This document shows positions 19,379 through 28,173 of a DNA stretch of 64,000 nucleotides, one piece after another. Numbering within the stretch: the stretch's first letter is position 1; each line of letters opens with the position of its first letter. The DNA is from an uncultured Rhizobiaceae bacterium (lineage in GTDB: Bacteria; Pseudomonadota; Alphaproteobacteria; Rhizobiales; Rhizobiaceae), in contig CATOTF010000002.1 in assembly GCA_951813045.1 (NCBI GenBank), forward strand, positions 434,001-498,000, written 5' to 3'. Under the pieces are notes generated by a model. That model made no database searches, was not told the DNA's origin, and worked only from the letters and a program-made list of their open reading frames with translations. A program made the translations under genes and the position numbers.

Positions 19379-20707
19379 ATGCGTGTATTATCTAAAAACA
19401 AACTCTCACCGGTTTCAGTCCTTGGCCTAATCGCCCTTGCGGTAGTCACATTTGTTTCCCCGGCTTTCGCGGTCGACATAAAAACGGTTATCAGCAAAAA
19501 AGGCATTAAAGCTCTATTGGTAGAGGACTACACCGTACCGCTAATTGCCGTTTCATTTGCCTTTGAAGGCGGCACAACACAGGACCTTGCCGGCAAGGAG
19601 GGGACTGCGCAACTACTGACCAACACGCTTGATGAAGGCGCAGGTGACATTAAGAGCCAGGCCTTTCAGGAGATGCTGCAGGACAACGGAATGAGTTATT
19701 CGTTCAGCGCTGGTCTCGATGCGTTCTCAGGGGGAATAAAAACCCTCAAAAGTGAATCGGAAGGCGCGTTTGATTTACTCCATTTGATGTTGAACAAGCC
19801 ACGCTTTGATCTGGAAGCAGTCGATCGTATGCGGGCCTCCCGCCTTAATGGTTTAAAGCGACAGGAGACTAACCCGCAGTCGATAGCTGGCAAGGCATTC
19901 AGAGAAGCGCTTTTCAAGGACCACCCCTATTCAAGGCCTACCGGTGGCACGCTGGAGACCATGGGTGGCTTGATGCCGGAAGACCTGGAAGATTATCGGA
20001 AACGGGTGTTCGCCCGCGATAATCTGGTTGTCGGTGTGGTTGGTGCCATCAACGAAGAAGCGCTAAAGGCCATGCTGGACAAGGTGTTTGGTGACCTGCC
20101 TGAAAAAGCTCAACTAAAAGATGTTCCGGAATACTCGGTTAAGGTTGGCGAAGACAGCCATATCGAATTTGACACACCACAAACCAATATACGCCTGGCG
20201 TTACCCGGCATTAAGCGCGATGACCCTGAGTTCTACTCGGCTTATCTCGTAAACTACATTTTGGGCGGCGGATCGTTTGCCTCACGCCTGTATGAGGAAG
20301 TTCGGGAGAAACGCGGACTGGCATATGGTGTTTATTCCTATCTTGGAACATATGACCACGCAGGTTTTCTGGGTAGTGGGTCGGCAACTCAGGCCGACCG
20401 GGCACAAACGACGGTTGATATCATCGTCCAGGAAATCGAACGGATGGGCAAGGAAGGCCCAACCCAGGAAGAACTGGATAAGGCCAAGAAATATATAATC
20501 GGCAGCTATGCTATCGCCAATCTTGATACCTCCGGTAAAATAGCATCCGTGCTTGTGGCCATTCAGCAGGCTGACCTCGGCATAGATTATGTCGATAAGC
20601 GCGCGGAATATATTGCGGCGATAACGCTTGATGATGTCAAACGCACGGCTGCAAAACTCTACAGTTCAAAGCCGATGGTTATTACGGTGGGACGCACCGT
20701 TAAATGA
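19379..20707 (+). CDS. M16-family peptidase, catalytically inactive partner
   Basis: A 442-residue exported protein (signal sequence about 1-31, ending FAVDIK). The fold signature of M16 is present, for example GGGSFASRLYEEVREKRGLAYG in the C-terminal lobe. The place of the HxxEH zinc motif is taken by KEGTAQLLTNTL, so the active site is missing. It probably supplies the substrate-gripping half of a heterodimer with the preceding gene. Its stop overlaps the patatin gene by four bases. Confidence 0.9.
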   Translation: MRVLSKNKLSPVSVLGLIALAVVTFVSPAFAVDIKTVISKKGIKALLVEDYTVPLIAVSFAFEGGTTQDLAGKEGTAQLLTNTLDEGAGDIKSQAFQEMLQDNGMSYSFSAGLDAFSGGIKTLKSESEGAFDLLHLMLNKPRFDLEAVDRMRASRLNGLKRQETNPQSIAGKAFREALFKDHPYSRPTGGTLETMGGLMPEDLEDYRKRVFARDNLVVGVVGAINEEALKAMLDKVFGDLPEKAQLKDVPEYSVKVGEDSHIEFDTPQTNIRLALPGIKRDDPEFYSAYLVNYILGGGSFASRLYEEVREKRGLAYGVYSYLGTYDHAGFLGSGSATQADRAQTTVDIIVQEIERMGKEGPTQEELDKAKKYIIGSYAIANLDTSGKIASVLVAIQQADLGIDYVDKRAEYIAAITLDDVKRTAAKLYSSKPMVITVGRTVK

Positions 20708-21540
20708 GTGACAAGACTGTTGCCGTCGCATTTGGCGGTGGCGGCGCCAGGGGGCTGGCCCACATCCATGTGATTTCTGCGCTGGAAGAATTAGGTATTA
20801 AACCAACCGCTTTGAGTGGCGCTTCGATTGGCTCCATCATTGGGGCCGGTGTGGCCAGCGGTATGACGGCGGTTGACATAGAAGACTTTGTCATTGGTAC
20901 ATTCTCTGACCCGACAAAGGTCCTTTCCAATTTCTGGAAAATGCGCCCGGGAAGCGTATCGGAAGTGTTCAATGGCCCCATGACGATGCTGGGCAATATT
21001 AATCCGATGAAGGTGATGAAAGCCTTCCTTCCGCCTCAGGTTCCTGAAACATTTGAGGAGCTTGAAATCCCGTTTCAGGTGGTGGCGACAGACTTTTACG
21101 GGCAGAAAGTGGTTACTCTTGAAGATGGTAACTTGAAACAGGCGTTGGCCGCATCTTCTGCACTGCCCGCCATTTTCCGGCCGGTAAAGAAAGATGGCGC
21201 TGTCCTTGTGGATGGTGGAATTTTAAACTCTGTCCCCTATGAGCTTTTGTTCGACAAGGCTGATATTATCGTTGCGATTGATGTCGTGGGAGGTCCACTG
21301 AAAAGCAAACAGGAAACCCCTTCGCGCATCGAAGCCATTGCCGGTGCCAGCCAATTGATGATGCAGGCGACTACCCAGTTAAAACTGGAAATGAAGCCGC
21401 CTCACGTATTCCTGGAACCGCCGGTCAAAGGTATTGCAGTGCTGGATTTCCTGAAGGCAAAGCAGATTTTGAAAGAGACCGCTGGTACAAAAGACCAGAC
21501 AAAACGCGCTATTGGTGCAGCGATGAGAAAAGCCGGGTAA
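20704..21540 (+). CDS. Patatin-like phospholipase
   Basis: A 278-residue protein with the glycine-rich oxyanion motif GGGGARG near residues 11-17, the nucleophile motif GASIG near residues 39-43, and the dyad aspartate in VDGG. It has no signal peptide and is probably cytosolic or membrane-associated (RssA/YlbK type). Translational coupling to the M16 pair (ATGA overlap) suggests a joint envelope-maintenance role, which is inference. Confidence 0.9.
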   Translation: MSDKTVAVAFGGGGARGLAHIHVISALEELGIKPTALSGASIGSIIGAGVASGMTAVDIEDFVIGTFSDPTKVLSNFWKMRPGSVSEVFNGPMTMLGNINPMKVMKAFLPPQVPETFEELEIPFQVVATDFYGQKVVTLEDGNLKQALAASSALPAIFRPVKKDGAVLVDGGILNSVPYELLFDKADIIVAIDVVGGPLKSKQETPSRIEAIAGASQLMMQATTQLKLEMKPPHVFLEPPVKGIAVLDFLKAKQILKETAGTKDQTKRAIGAAMRKAG

Positions 21541-21565
21541 ATTAGAATAGCACGTTGGTTCAATA

Positions 21566-21853
21566 TCAGACGACATCCTCGAGAGTTTCCAGACTTGGTG
21601 GCTCTCGCAAAAGTGCACCCAGCTTGTCCAGATCACCCCGTTCCGCACGCCATGCTATATAGGATTGCTGGCTCTCAATCTTGTCCCAGACCTCATAAAC
21701 GATGACCGTTTTCTTTTCCGCATCTCCAGCCGCCCGGATAAGTTCGGCACCATCGCGTGCTGCGGTTTCCGGCAATATTGCTTTCATCGTTGCCAAAAGA
21801 TTTTCATACTGATCATCTTTGGCCTTTGCGGTTAGCAGAACGACAACTGACAT
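21566..21853 (-). CDS. Antibiotic biosynthesis monooxygenase (ABM) domain protein
   Basis: A 95-residue single-domain ferredoxin-like protein, with VVVLLTAKAKDDQYENLLATM at the start and the core VYEVWDKIESQQSYIAWR, typical of ABM/YgiN-type putative quinol monooxygenases. These act as dimers without a cofactor. The true substrate cannot be told. It converges with the patatin gene. Confidence 0.85.
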   Translation of the reverse strand: MSVVVLLTAKAKDDQYENLLATMKAILPETAARDGAELIRAAGDAEKKTVIVYEVWDKIESQQSYIAWRAERGDLDKLGALLREPPSLETLEDVV

Positions 21854-22064
21854 GTGTTTACTCCGTGACGAATAATTTTAATGCACGCACAACGCACATT
21901 GTAAGATCTCAATGCTAACCGCAGTTTACCTGATGGCACAAGGGTTTAAGCGGGCGTGTATGCGATGGGGAGTTCGGCTGAATATGATAAATGTTTCAAA
22001 TTGGTTGTACAGCAATGAATGCGGGCAAACCTGTAATATGTAACGTATAACCAGATGTGGGCAT

Positions 22065-22970
22065 TCATTTTTTCAATGTATGAAATATCCATCTGGAAGC
22101 GCGTGTGAAATTTATCGGAAACGCCGTCGTGTGGTCGATGTCTTCCAATATTCGACTTTGTAAAGTGAGGCCTGGATAGCTTCGGCTCTTTAGCTGCTTT
22201 ACGAATGTAATGTGATCAGCCGTTAGATCATCATACATCTGTTCCAACTCACCGGTTCCAATATAGACGGTTGCAATGAGATCATCGTTCTCCGTCGCAT
22301 ACGTCTTCTCAAGTTCAAACATCATCTTATTGTCGAACCAGAGTGACGGGCTCGAGATAATGTAGTTCTTATACAGGTTTGGTTTTGTTAACATTACCCA
22401 CGCGGCAAATAAGCCTCCAAAGGAATGCCCCCCGAGGGATCGTCGACTGACGTTGATACGATATTCCTTCTCAACAAATGGCATTAACTGCCTTTCCAAG
22501 AAGTTTAGGTACTGGAGCGCGCCGCCAGAATCGTGGCTTGAATAGAATTTCCAGCGAAAGTCAAAACTCGGTGTCAAATCCCTTGTGCGACTAGCTCTGG
22601 GCTTTTCTCCGGCCGCATAGGAAATCCCTACAAGAATTACTCCTTCATAGAAGTTGGGAATGTGCATAACCCCTGACGCCACTTGAAACGCATAAGGACC
22701 GTCATTTAGGTACACCACCGGATATTCTTTTGTGTGGTTATGGTCGCGGTTGTATCCACGCGGGGTTTGTACATAAAGTTGGTAGTTTCGCCCCGATACA
22801 TGGTCTCTGACGGAGTGGCTAATGGATCGCGGAATTTCGAATCCATTTGATTTAAGGTCAGCTCCCACACCTGCTGTTGTGGCGATTGCGTAGAGTATCG
22901 TCATCAACATTAGTACGACAGTTGTTCGACGGATTGGTACGCAAATACTCATTTCAATCTGATAGCACAA
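22065..22970 (-). CDS. Alpha/beta hydrolase, esterase-D / IroE-like
   Basis: A 301-residue putative secreted esterase. The N-terminus is a hydrophobic signal segment (VVLMLMTILYAIATTAGVGA); the Met at codon 7 is an alternative start. The core has PVVYLNDGPYAF, the nucleophile elbow GGHSFGGLFAAW, and a C-terminal histidine in EDIDHTTAFP. This layout matches the putative esterase family that includes IroE/BesA-type siderophore esterases and S-formylglutathione hydrolases. No iron genes are nearby, so the substrate is open. Confidence 0.82.
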   Translation of the reverse strand: MCYQIEMSICVPIRRTTVVLMLMTILYAIATTAGVGADLKSNGFEIPRSISHSVRDHVSGRNYQLYVQTPRGYNRDHNHTKEYPVVYLNDGPYAFQVASGVMHIPNFYEGVILVGISYAAGEKPRASRTRDLTPSFDFRWKFYSSHDSGGALQYLNFLERQLMPFVEKEYRINVSRRSLGGHSFGGLFAAWVMLTKPNLYKNYIISSPSLWFDNKMMFELEKTYATENDDLIATVYIGTGELEQMYDDLTADHITFVKQLKSRSYPGLTLQSRILEDIDHTTAFPINFTRASRWIFHTLKK

Positions 22971-23297
22971 AAGCCTGGTTACAGAGAAGTTTAATAGCGG
23001 CTTTTATTGCAAACGCGACGGTTGCACCGTCCAATTTACATCGTCGACTAGATGGAAAAATTGGCTCCAATCCGAGTTCCGTCTCCCCGCCAATCCGTTA
23101 TCTTCTGAATGAAACCCAAACGAACGTGCCTATCTCCGTCCAAAAACCCCTCCTGAAGACCGGGACGGGTGATGTGACAAACTCCACAGAAAGCCCCGGT
23201 GGTTGCCGTTATTGTGACCTCGGTTCGCTTCGCACAAATTTACCGTGAAGCTGAGCCTGGACACATATGTTGTGGGGCATCGAAGGAGTGGAATTCC
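22971..23297. other. 327-base intergenic region, nothing recognised
   Basis: This gap lies between the divergent esterase gene and the small secreted protein gene. The plus-strand ORF at 22877-23248 has no protein-like composition and I treat it as chance. The region should contain the promoters of both neighbours. I saw no strong repeat or hairpin. Confidence 0.4.
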
Positions 23298-23618
23298 ATG
23301 AATAAGACCTTATCGACACTAACCATCGCAATTGGCCTGTTTGGCTTGATGGCAACGTCCCAACAAGCCGCCGCAGAGACCGTCAATGCCTATGTTCTCA
23401 TTGAAACGACCGGCAATAAATTGAATGAACTGAGTGCCAAGATTGCCGGTGTTGGCCTGTCCAATTGTTTGCACCTGGTCGAGCCACTATTTCAAAAAGA
23501 CCTGATCGTATCGCTTGCTTGCAATGAAATGGAAGGCATAAACCCGGCGATTACCGACCTCACCAAAGACATTGAGGGTTTCAAAAGGTCGTCAATCTGG
23601 ATCATCAAATCGAATTAG
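23298..23618 (+). CDS. Small secreted protein resembling an Lrp/AsnC ligand-binding domain
   Basis: The start is the ATG at 23298, with GGAG ten bases upstream; the longer frame in the track is not needed. The 106-residue product has a signal peptide cleaved near QQAAAE. The mature part (VNAYVLIETTGNKLNELSAK, then KDLIVSLACNEMEGINPAI) follows the beta-alpha-beta layout of the dimeric alpha/beta-barrel domain of Lrp/AsnC regulators. There is no DNA-binding domain. An exported stand-alone version is unusual; the fold assignment is my reading of the pattern, not a search result. Confidence 0.55.
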   Translation: MNKTLSTLTIAIGLFGLMATSQQAAAETVNAYVLIETTGNKLNELSAKIAGVGLSNCLHLVEPLFQKDLIVSLACNEMEGINPAITDLTKDIEGFKRSSIWIIKSN

Positions 23619-23703
23619 TTTTGCCGAGTTCAATTCCGTTTGATCACTGGCAGGATTTGCGAGGAGTATTTTGCAGCCAGTACGTTATGGCGAGCATACT
23701 TGC

Positions 23704-24618
23704 TTACCCAGAATGGGTCTCGTGATGCATAGTGTCATCCTCCACCGGTAGTTCCGTTACCGTCGTCAAAACGGCTGTCGCCGTAAAGATGATAAGGAAA
23801 ACCAGGCTTTCTAACCGGATTGATCGCCGAAGGGAGGGCGCGGCTGTTACGTCCCCCGTCAGCATTCGCGGAACCAGGCGAAGTTTATTGACAGCAGCAA
23901 GGGTAAGTAGAGCTACAACAAATAACAGTTTTATCAACAGGATAAGCCCGTAATTTGTGCTAAATATCAGGGTGATTGAACCAACCAGAAGGTAAACGAG
24001 TATTACACCGGCGATGAGGAGAAGCGGAACAACGACCGCCGCTTGCCGTCCGAAGCGATGTGCCAGTTGTGCCGTTTTTATGAGATGGTTCGTATGTGCC
24101 GATAATTTGTACAAAGGCCACAAGGCACCTATCCAAAAACTCACAGCAAGCAGGTGCGCTGTTATCAGCAGGGATAGAATCCATCGAGGTTCGCCGGTCC
24201 CGTGGCCCACAAAGGAGAAAGACGCGGTAACCGTCAAAATGCCAACGCAGCTGATCAATCCACGCGCAGGAATGGGGAGGACATAGGCAAGGGTCAGCGC
24301 CAGGCCAATGAGCCTGATTAAAACTGAATCTCCAAGTGGTGCCTGAAAGACGAGGCCAAGCATTTCGCGGTCGATCATGCCGAACAGGCCATCGTCAAGC
24401 AGTTGTCCAGCCTGAACGCCCTGCTGCATTAGGGAAGCCACCATTGCAACTGCCCCAAACACCAACGTAATTTGACGTAATCCTCTTTGCAGCTCGTCGT
24501 TGACCTTGGGATTGGTCATGAGGAATATGACCGACCCGGAAGTAAGAAAACATGCCACGTAACCGATCAGCTTGGCTGCGCTGAAAGCTACACTCCAAAC
24601 CGTCAAGTCGGTCAGCAC
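23704..24618 (-). CDS. copD: CopD-family copper resistance membrane protein
   Basis: A 304-residue inner-membrane protein with about eight hydrophobic helices and conserved histidines (VGHGTGEPRW, LITAHLLAVSFWIGALWPL, TAQLAHRFG). This is the CopD/YcnJ pattern, thought to move copper across the inner membrane together with CopC. It ends with a His-containing tail (DDTMHHETHSG). It follows copC by only six bases and lies in the CueR-controlled operon. Confidence 0.88.
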   Translation of the reverse strand: MLTDLTVWSVAFSAAKLIGYVACFLTSGSVIFLMTNPKVNDELQRGLRQITLVFGAVAMVASLMQQGVQAGQLLDDGLFGMIDREMLGLVFQAPLGDSVLIRLIGLALTLAYVLPIPARGLISCVGILTVTASFSFVGHGTGEPRWILSLLITAHLLAVSFWIGALWPLYKLSAHTNHLIKTAQLAHRFGRQAAVVVPLLLIAGVILVYLLVGSITLIFSTNYGLILLIKLLFVVALLTLAAVNKLRLVPRMLTGDVTAAPSLRRSIRLESLVFLIIFTATAVLTTVTELPVEDDTMHHETHSG

Positions 24619-24624
24619 AGGGTG

Positions 24625-24975
24625 TTACTTATCTTGGATGGTGAATTCGAACGCACCCTTTAGCGCGTGGCCATCTTCCCCCAACGCACGCCATTGAACT
24701 TCGTAAAGGCCGGAACCGTCGATGGTTGGCGTGAAATTAAACACTTTGGCAAATGACTTGGTCGGTGACTTCAACCGGGTCTCTTCCCCATCCTGAATTC
24801 GAACCAGAACAACTTTCGTCACCCGCGCTGGTTTTCCAAATGTCAGTTGAATATCATCCGGCGCTTTTGTGAGTTGCGCCTTGTCTGTTGGAAGGGTTGA
24901 TTTCAATGGAGAGTGGGCAAGTGCGGTAGTCGCCATTGTGGCGGTCGCGACTGCTGCAAGGAGAATATGTCTCAT
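24625..24975 (-). CDS. copC: Periplasmic copper-binding protein CopC
   Basis: A 116-residue protein with a Sec signal peptide. The predicted mature protein starts AHSPLKSTLP, so an N-terminal His is available as a copper ligand. The C-terminal DGHALKGAFEF motif provides the second conserved His. The Ig-like CopC fold is typical at this length. It carries copper in the periplasm, probably to CopD encoded next to it. Confidence 0.92.
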   Translation of the reverse strand: MRHILLAAVATATMATTALAHSPLKSTLPTDKAQLTKAPDDIQLTFGKPARVTKVVLVRIQDGEETRLKSPTKSFAKVFNFTPTIDGSGLYEVQWRALGEDGHALKGAFEFTIQDK

Positions 24976-25034
24976 GATTGCCTCGAATTTAGGATTACCA
25001 TCGGCGTTTTGATCCCTTGATCACGCCTTGCCGC

Positions 25035-25484
25035 TCAATGGCAGGCTTTGCCCAGTGCTTTCAAACGCCAGTAATTATAAGGCAACGGTGTGATAAAACC
25101 TGCAAACAACATGAACGGCAATACCCACCATGTGAGTCTTGCCCCCCCGGTCAAAGCAACATCAACTACATTCATCGCCACTTCCATGGAAATCATCGAG
25201 ATCATCGACATGCCGATTGCTGTTTTGAAAGCAAGTTTCAGAACCATTTGGCGTGATAGTATTATCGTTTCCAGCAGGATTGATGTCAGCAGTCCGTTGA
25301 CGATGGCCAATGCCATAATCGCCAGTGTCGGCCATGGAATGCCCGTCACCTGAAAGAACAGGATGGTGCCCAAATCACCGATTGCGCACCCCAGCAGGCA
25401 CCACCCGGTGTTTACAGACGCACGCTTCCAGGTGTGGTTGCAAGACCAACTGATGCCTCGGATTGACTGCTCCACAACGGACAT
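25035..25484 (-). CDS. DUF4396 membrane protein in the copper operon
   Basis: A 149-residue protein with about four hydrophobic helices. The Met-rich helix TAIGMSMISMISMEVAMN and the ending PYNYWRLKALGKACH match the DUF4396 family, often found with copper-handling genes. Methionines plus a Cys-His tail could bind Cu(I); this is inference. It is the first gene after the CueR-type promoter, with a leader of about 25 bases, and precedes copC. Confidence 0.8.
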   Translation of the reverse strand: MSVVEQSIRGISWSCNHTWKRASVNTGWCLLGCAIGDLGTILFFQVTGIPWPTLAIMALAIVNGLLTSILLETIILSRQMVLKLAFKTAIGMSMISMISMEVAMNVVDVALTGGARLTWWVLPFMLFAGFITPLPYNYWRLKALGKACH

Positions 25485-25516
25485 GATTCTACCTTGAATT
25501 GATAACTATCGACCTT

Positions 25517-25547
25517 ATTATAAGGTTTCCACTTACTGGAAGGTCAA
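25517..25547 (-). promoter_or_regulatory. CueR-type promoter with a 19-bp spacer and operator
   Basis: On the minus strand, TTGACC (-35, 25542-25547) and TATAAT (-10, 25517-25522) are separated by 19 bases holding the imperfect dyad TTCCAGTAAGTGGAA. The long spacer with a dyad is the hallmark of MerR-family promoters. It faces the DUF4396-copC-copD operon, with cueR starting on the other side. Confidence 0.85.
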
Positions 25548-25558
25548 GGTAGGTTGTT

Positions 25559-25945
25559 ATGAATATAGGAGCCGTGGCAGAAGCCTCTGAATTGCCGACC
25601 AAAACCGTGCGTTATTACGCAGACATTGGACTGGTAACACCCAGTGGTCGATCATCAAGCGGGTATCGGGTTTACGGAAAAAGTGAGTTGCGTAAACTGA
25701 TCTTCGTTCGGCGTGCACGCTCATTCGGCTTTAGCGTGGAAGAGTGCCGCGAACTGCTTGGCCTTTACGCGGATCGTGATCGAAGCAGCCGTGACGTCAA
25801 AAGACTTGCAGTTCAGCGTATTGAGGAAATTGAGAACAAGATGCGGGAGCTTCAATCGCTGCATGATGAGCTTTCCCATCTGGCAAACACCTGCCACGGT
25901 GATGACAGGCCCGATTGCCCGATTATCAGCGGGTTGGCTTCCTGA
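25559..25945 (+). CDS. cueR: Cu(I)-responsive MerR-family regulator
   Basis: A 128-residue regulator. The N-terminal winged helix (NIGAVAEASELPTKTVRYYA) is followed by the dimerisation helix and a C-terminal metal loop with Cys112 and Cys120 (CHGDDRPDCPII). That spacing is the CueR/HmrR signature for monovalent Cu, Ag or Au. It is divergent from the copper operon and presumably distorts the 19-bp-spacer promoter to activate it when Cu(I) binds. Confidence 0.94.
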   Translation: MNIGAVAEASELPTKTVRYYADIGLVTPSGRSSSGYRVYGKSELRKLIFVRRARSFGFSVEECRELLGLYADRDRSSRDVKRLAVQRIEEIENKMRELQSLHDELSHLANTCHGDDRPDCPIISGLAS

Positions 25946-25947
25946 AT

Positions 25948-27390
25948 TTAGTGTTCCCCATCATTTTCGCCAACCGTAAAACTAGCACCTTTGCCGGATG
26001 TGAACGGGGAATTGGCTGATGGCGGAAACTGTCGGGGGGATGGTATCCCCGCAGCGCGTTCCGGTAGTTTCTTGATCTGTTGGAACGCGACAACAACCGA
26101 GCCAAAACCGAAAATAACAGCGCCAAGCCCCCACCCGATCAACACACCTTCGGCACCATAGGCCTTGCCAATCAACACAAAGGGGATAACGCCCAGTGTT
26201 GCGCGGCCCCAGTTGAACACCGTGGCGTAAATCGGGAAGCCAAGATTGTTAAACGCAGCATTGGCAACGAATAGGGCGCCGTTGAATAGAAAACTGCCAG
26301 CAACGTAAATGCAGAACAATTCGATCAGATGAGCTGCATCCCCCGATGCCCCAAACAGTTTGATGATCCAGGGGTTCACGAGGGCCAGCAGCGCCCACAC
26401 GGCAAGGCAATAGATCAATGTGAACTTTAAACTGTCTCGCATGGTTTGCGTGACACGGTCGTATTTACGCGCTCCAAGATTTTGACTCATTATCGGCCCT
26501 GCGGCACCTGACAGGGCAAATATGACCCCGAATGCTACCGGAATAAGTCGTCCCACAATTGCCCAACCGGCGACTGCATCATCACCAAATTCGGCAATTG
26601 TGCGGGTCACGTAAAAATTGCCGACCGGCGTTGCCAATTGTGTTGCCATAGCCGGCAGGGCGATGCCCATAAACGAGCGCATGTTCGCTGTTATTGCCTG
26701 AAGATCGGGCTTTGCAAGCATCCGGTGAACTTTTTGAACGCCCCAGAACCCGACAATGATGAGTATGATGCGCACAAGGAAGGTCGCAATCGCAGCCCCG
26801 TCTACCCCGAGTTCAAAGCCAAGAATGAATAGCGGATCGAGCACTAATGCGGCTGCTCCCCCGGTCAAGGTGATATACATGGCGCGTTTGGGGTCGCCCT
26901 TTGCCCGTAACAACGCGCCAAGGCTCATACCCAGACCGAGTATCGGAATGGAGGGGACGACAATCCGCATGAAGCTTAATGCAAGTTCCAGCGTTTCTCC
27001 GCGGGCGCCCAATAGATTGAGCAGATAACGCAGTGATGGATATAGAGCGATGGCAAACAGCGTCGTAAGCACCAGTAAATAGATAAGCGAAGAAGTGGCC
27101 CTTTGCCTGGCTTGTTCTTCATTTTCTGCACCAAGGGCTCGACCCACGAGGGCGGCGGTGGCAATCGAAATGCCAATGCACATCGACAGGGAAAAGAACA
27201 TGATTGTTGCAGCGTAACCAATTGCCGCCGCCAACTCCTGTTGACCCAAAAGTGAAATGTAAAACAGATTAATCGCGTCAACGAGGAATATGGATACGAG
27301 ACCAACCGACGAAGTTGCCGTCATGACGACGACGTGACGCATGGTGCTGCCAGTCGTAAAAACCGCTTTTTGTGATGGAGGAGGGGCCAT
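25948..27390 (-). CDS. MATE-family efflux transporter
   Basis: A 480-residue inner-membrane protein with about twelve helices in two related halves. It shows MATE features such as the early LFYISLLGQQELAAAIGYA and the second-half NLGARKYDRVTQTM. A cytoplasmic tail rich in Pro and Ser ends the protein. It likely exports cationic compounds using an ion gradient; the substrate is unknown. It converges with cueR (two bases between the stops), so it may not be part of the copper regulon. Confidence 0.9.
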   Translation of the reverse strand: MAPPPSQKAVFTTGSTMRHVVVMTATSSVGLVSIFLVDAINLFYISLLGQQELAAAIGYAATIMFFSLSMCIGISIATAALVGRALGAENEEQARQRATSSLIYLLVLTTLFAIALYPSLRYLLNLLGARGETLELALSFMRIVVPSIPILGLGMSLGALLRAKGDPKRAMYITLTGGAAALVLDPLFILGFELGVDGAAIATFLVRIILIIVGFWGVQKVHRMLAKPDLQAITANMRSFMGIALPAMATQLATPVGNFYVTRTIAEFGDDAVAGWAIVGRLIPVAFGVIFALSGAAGPIMSQNLGARKYDRVTQTMRDSLKFTLIYCLAVWALLALVNPWIIKLFGASGDAAHLIELFCIYVAGSFLFNGALFVANAAFNNLGFPIYATVFNWGRATLGVIPFVLIGKAYGAEGVLIGWGLGAVIFGFGSVVVAFQQIKKLPERAAGIPSPRQFPPSANSPFTSGKGASFTVGENDGEH

Positions 27391-27605
27391 TTTTCATCCG
27401 GTATGCGCTTAGAATCAGCACTGTAACCAGTCTTCAGCCGATAAGCTGTAAATTATTCAAACGTAATCGGGAATAAATCAGCACTCTTTCCACCAAGCAA
27501 AGTGAGTTGATGTTATAAGCGCCGTGGCAAACGCCACATAGCCCTTGAAGATAGGGGATTCTGCCCTTACACGACACCTGAAGATATAACCACTCAGGAC
27601 ATCGA

Positions 27606-28135
27606 TTGACTGACACGATTAATCTCCAAACGCTCCAGGACCGGGCTGCCGCACTCGTTGAGGCAGCCCAACAGGCCGGCGCTGATGCCTGTGATGCTGT
27701 TGTAGCTGCAAGCCGCTCCACCGGTGTGGAAATACGCGACGGTGCACTGGAAGAAACAGAAAGCGCTGAAAATAATGCCTTCACGTTGCGGGCATTTGTT
27801 GGTGACAAATCCGCTTCGATTTCTGCCAATATGGCAGGTGACGCGCAGGCATTGGCCCAGCGGGTTGTCGCCATGGCGCGGGTATCACCGGAAAATAAAC
27901 ATGCCGGTCTGGCGGAGTCGGAACTTCTGGCAAACAGTATTCGCGACCTCGACTTGTTGGATGACGTTCAACCCAATTTTGAAACAATGCAGGATCTTGC
28001 GCGCAGTTGTGAGCAGGCCGCGCTGGATGTGCCTGGGGTTGCAAAATCTTCAGGCGCATCATTTGGATGTACACAGGGCGGAACCGTGCTGGCAACCAGC
28101 AACGGGTTTGTTGGAAGCTATCAATCGAGCCGATT
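27606..28135 (+). pseudogene. pmbA: TldD/PmbA-family metalloprotease, 5' fragment
   Basis: The gene starts at TTG 27606 (MTDTINLQ) after an AGGAC box. It encodes the N-terminal domain of PmbA, which with TldD forms a zinc protease processing peptides and modified-peptide antibiotics. The frame is cut at base 28135 by an IS3-family element. Removing the IS and one ATT copy joins SSRF to GLSISAVAGEG in frame, giving 447 residues, the expected length. The insertion therefore looks recent, and the interrupted gene is probably non-functional. Confidence 0.9.
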
Positions 28136-28173
28136 TGGACTTGTCCCGTATTAATTCCGCATCCTGTTCTCGT

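Noticed and set aside
22877-23248. 123-codon plus-strand ORF between the esterase and the small secreted protein
   Set aside because: Starts inside the esterase gene, with composition unlike a folded protein and no recognisable motif.
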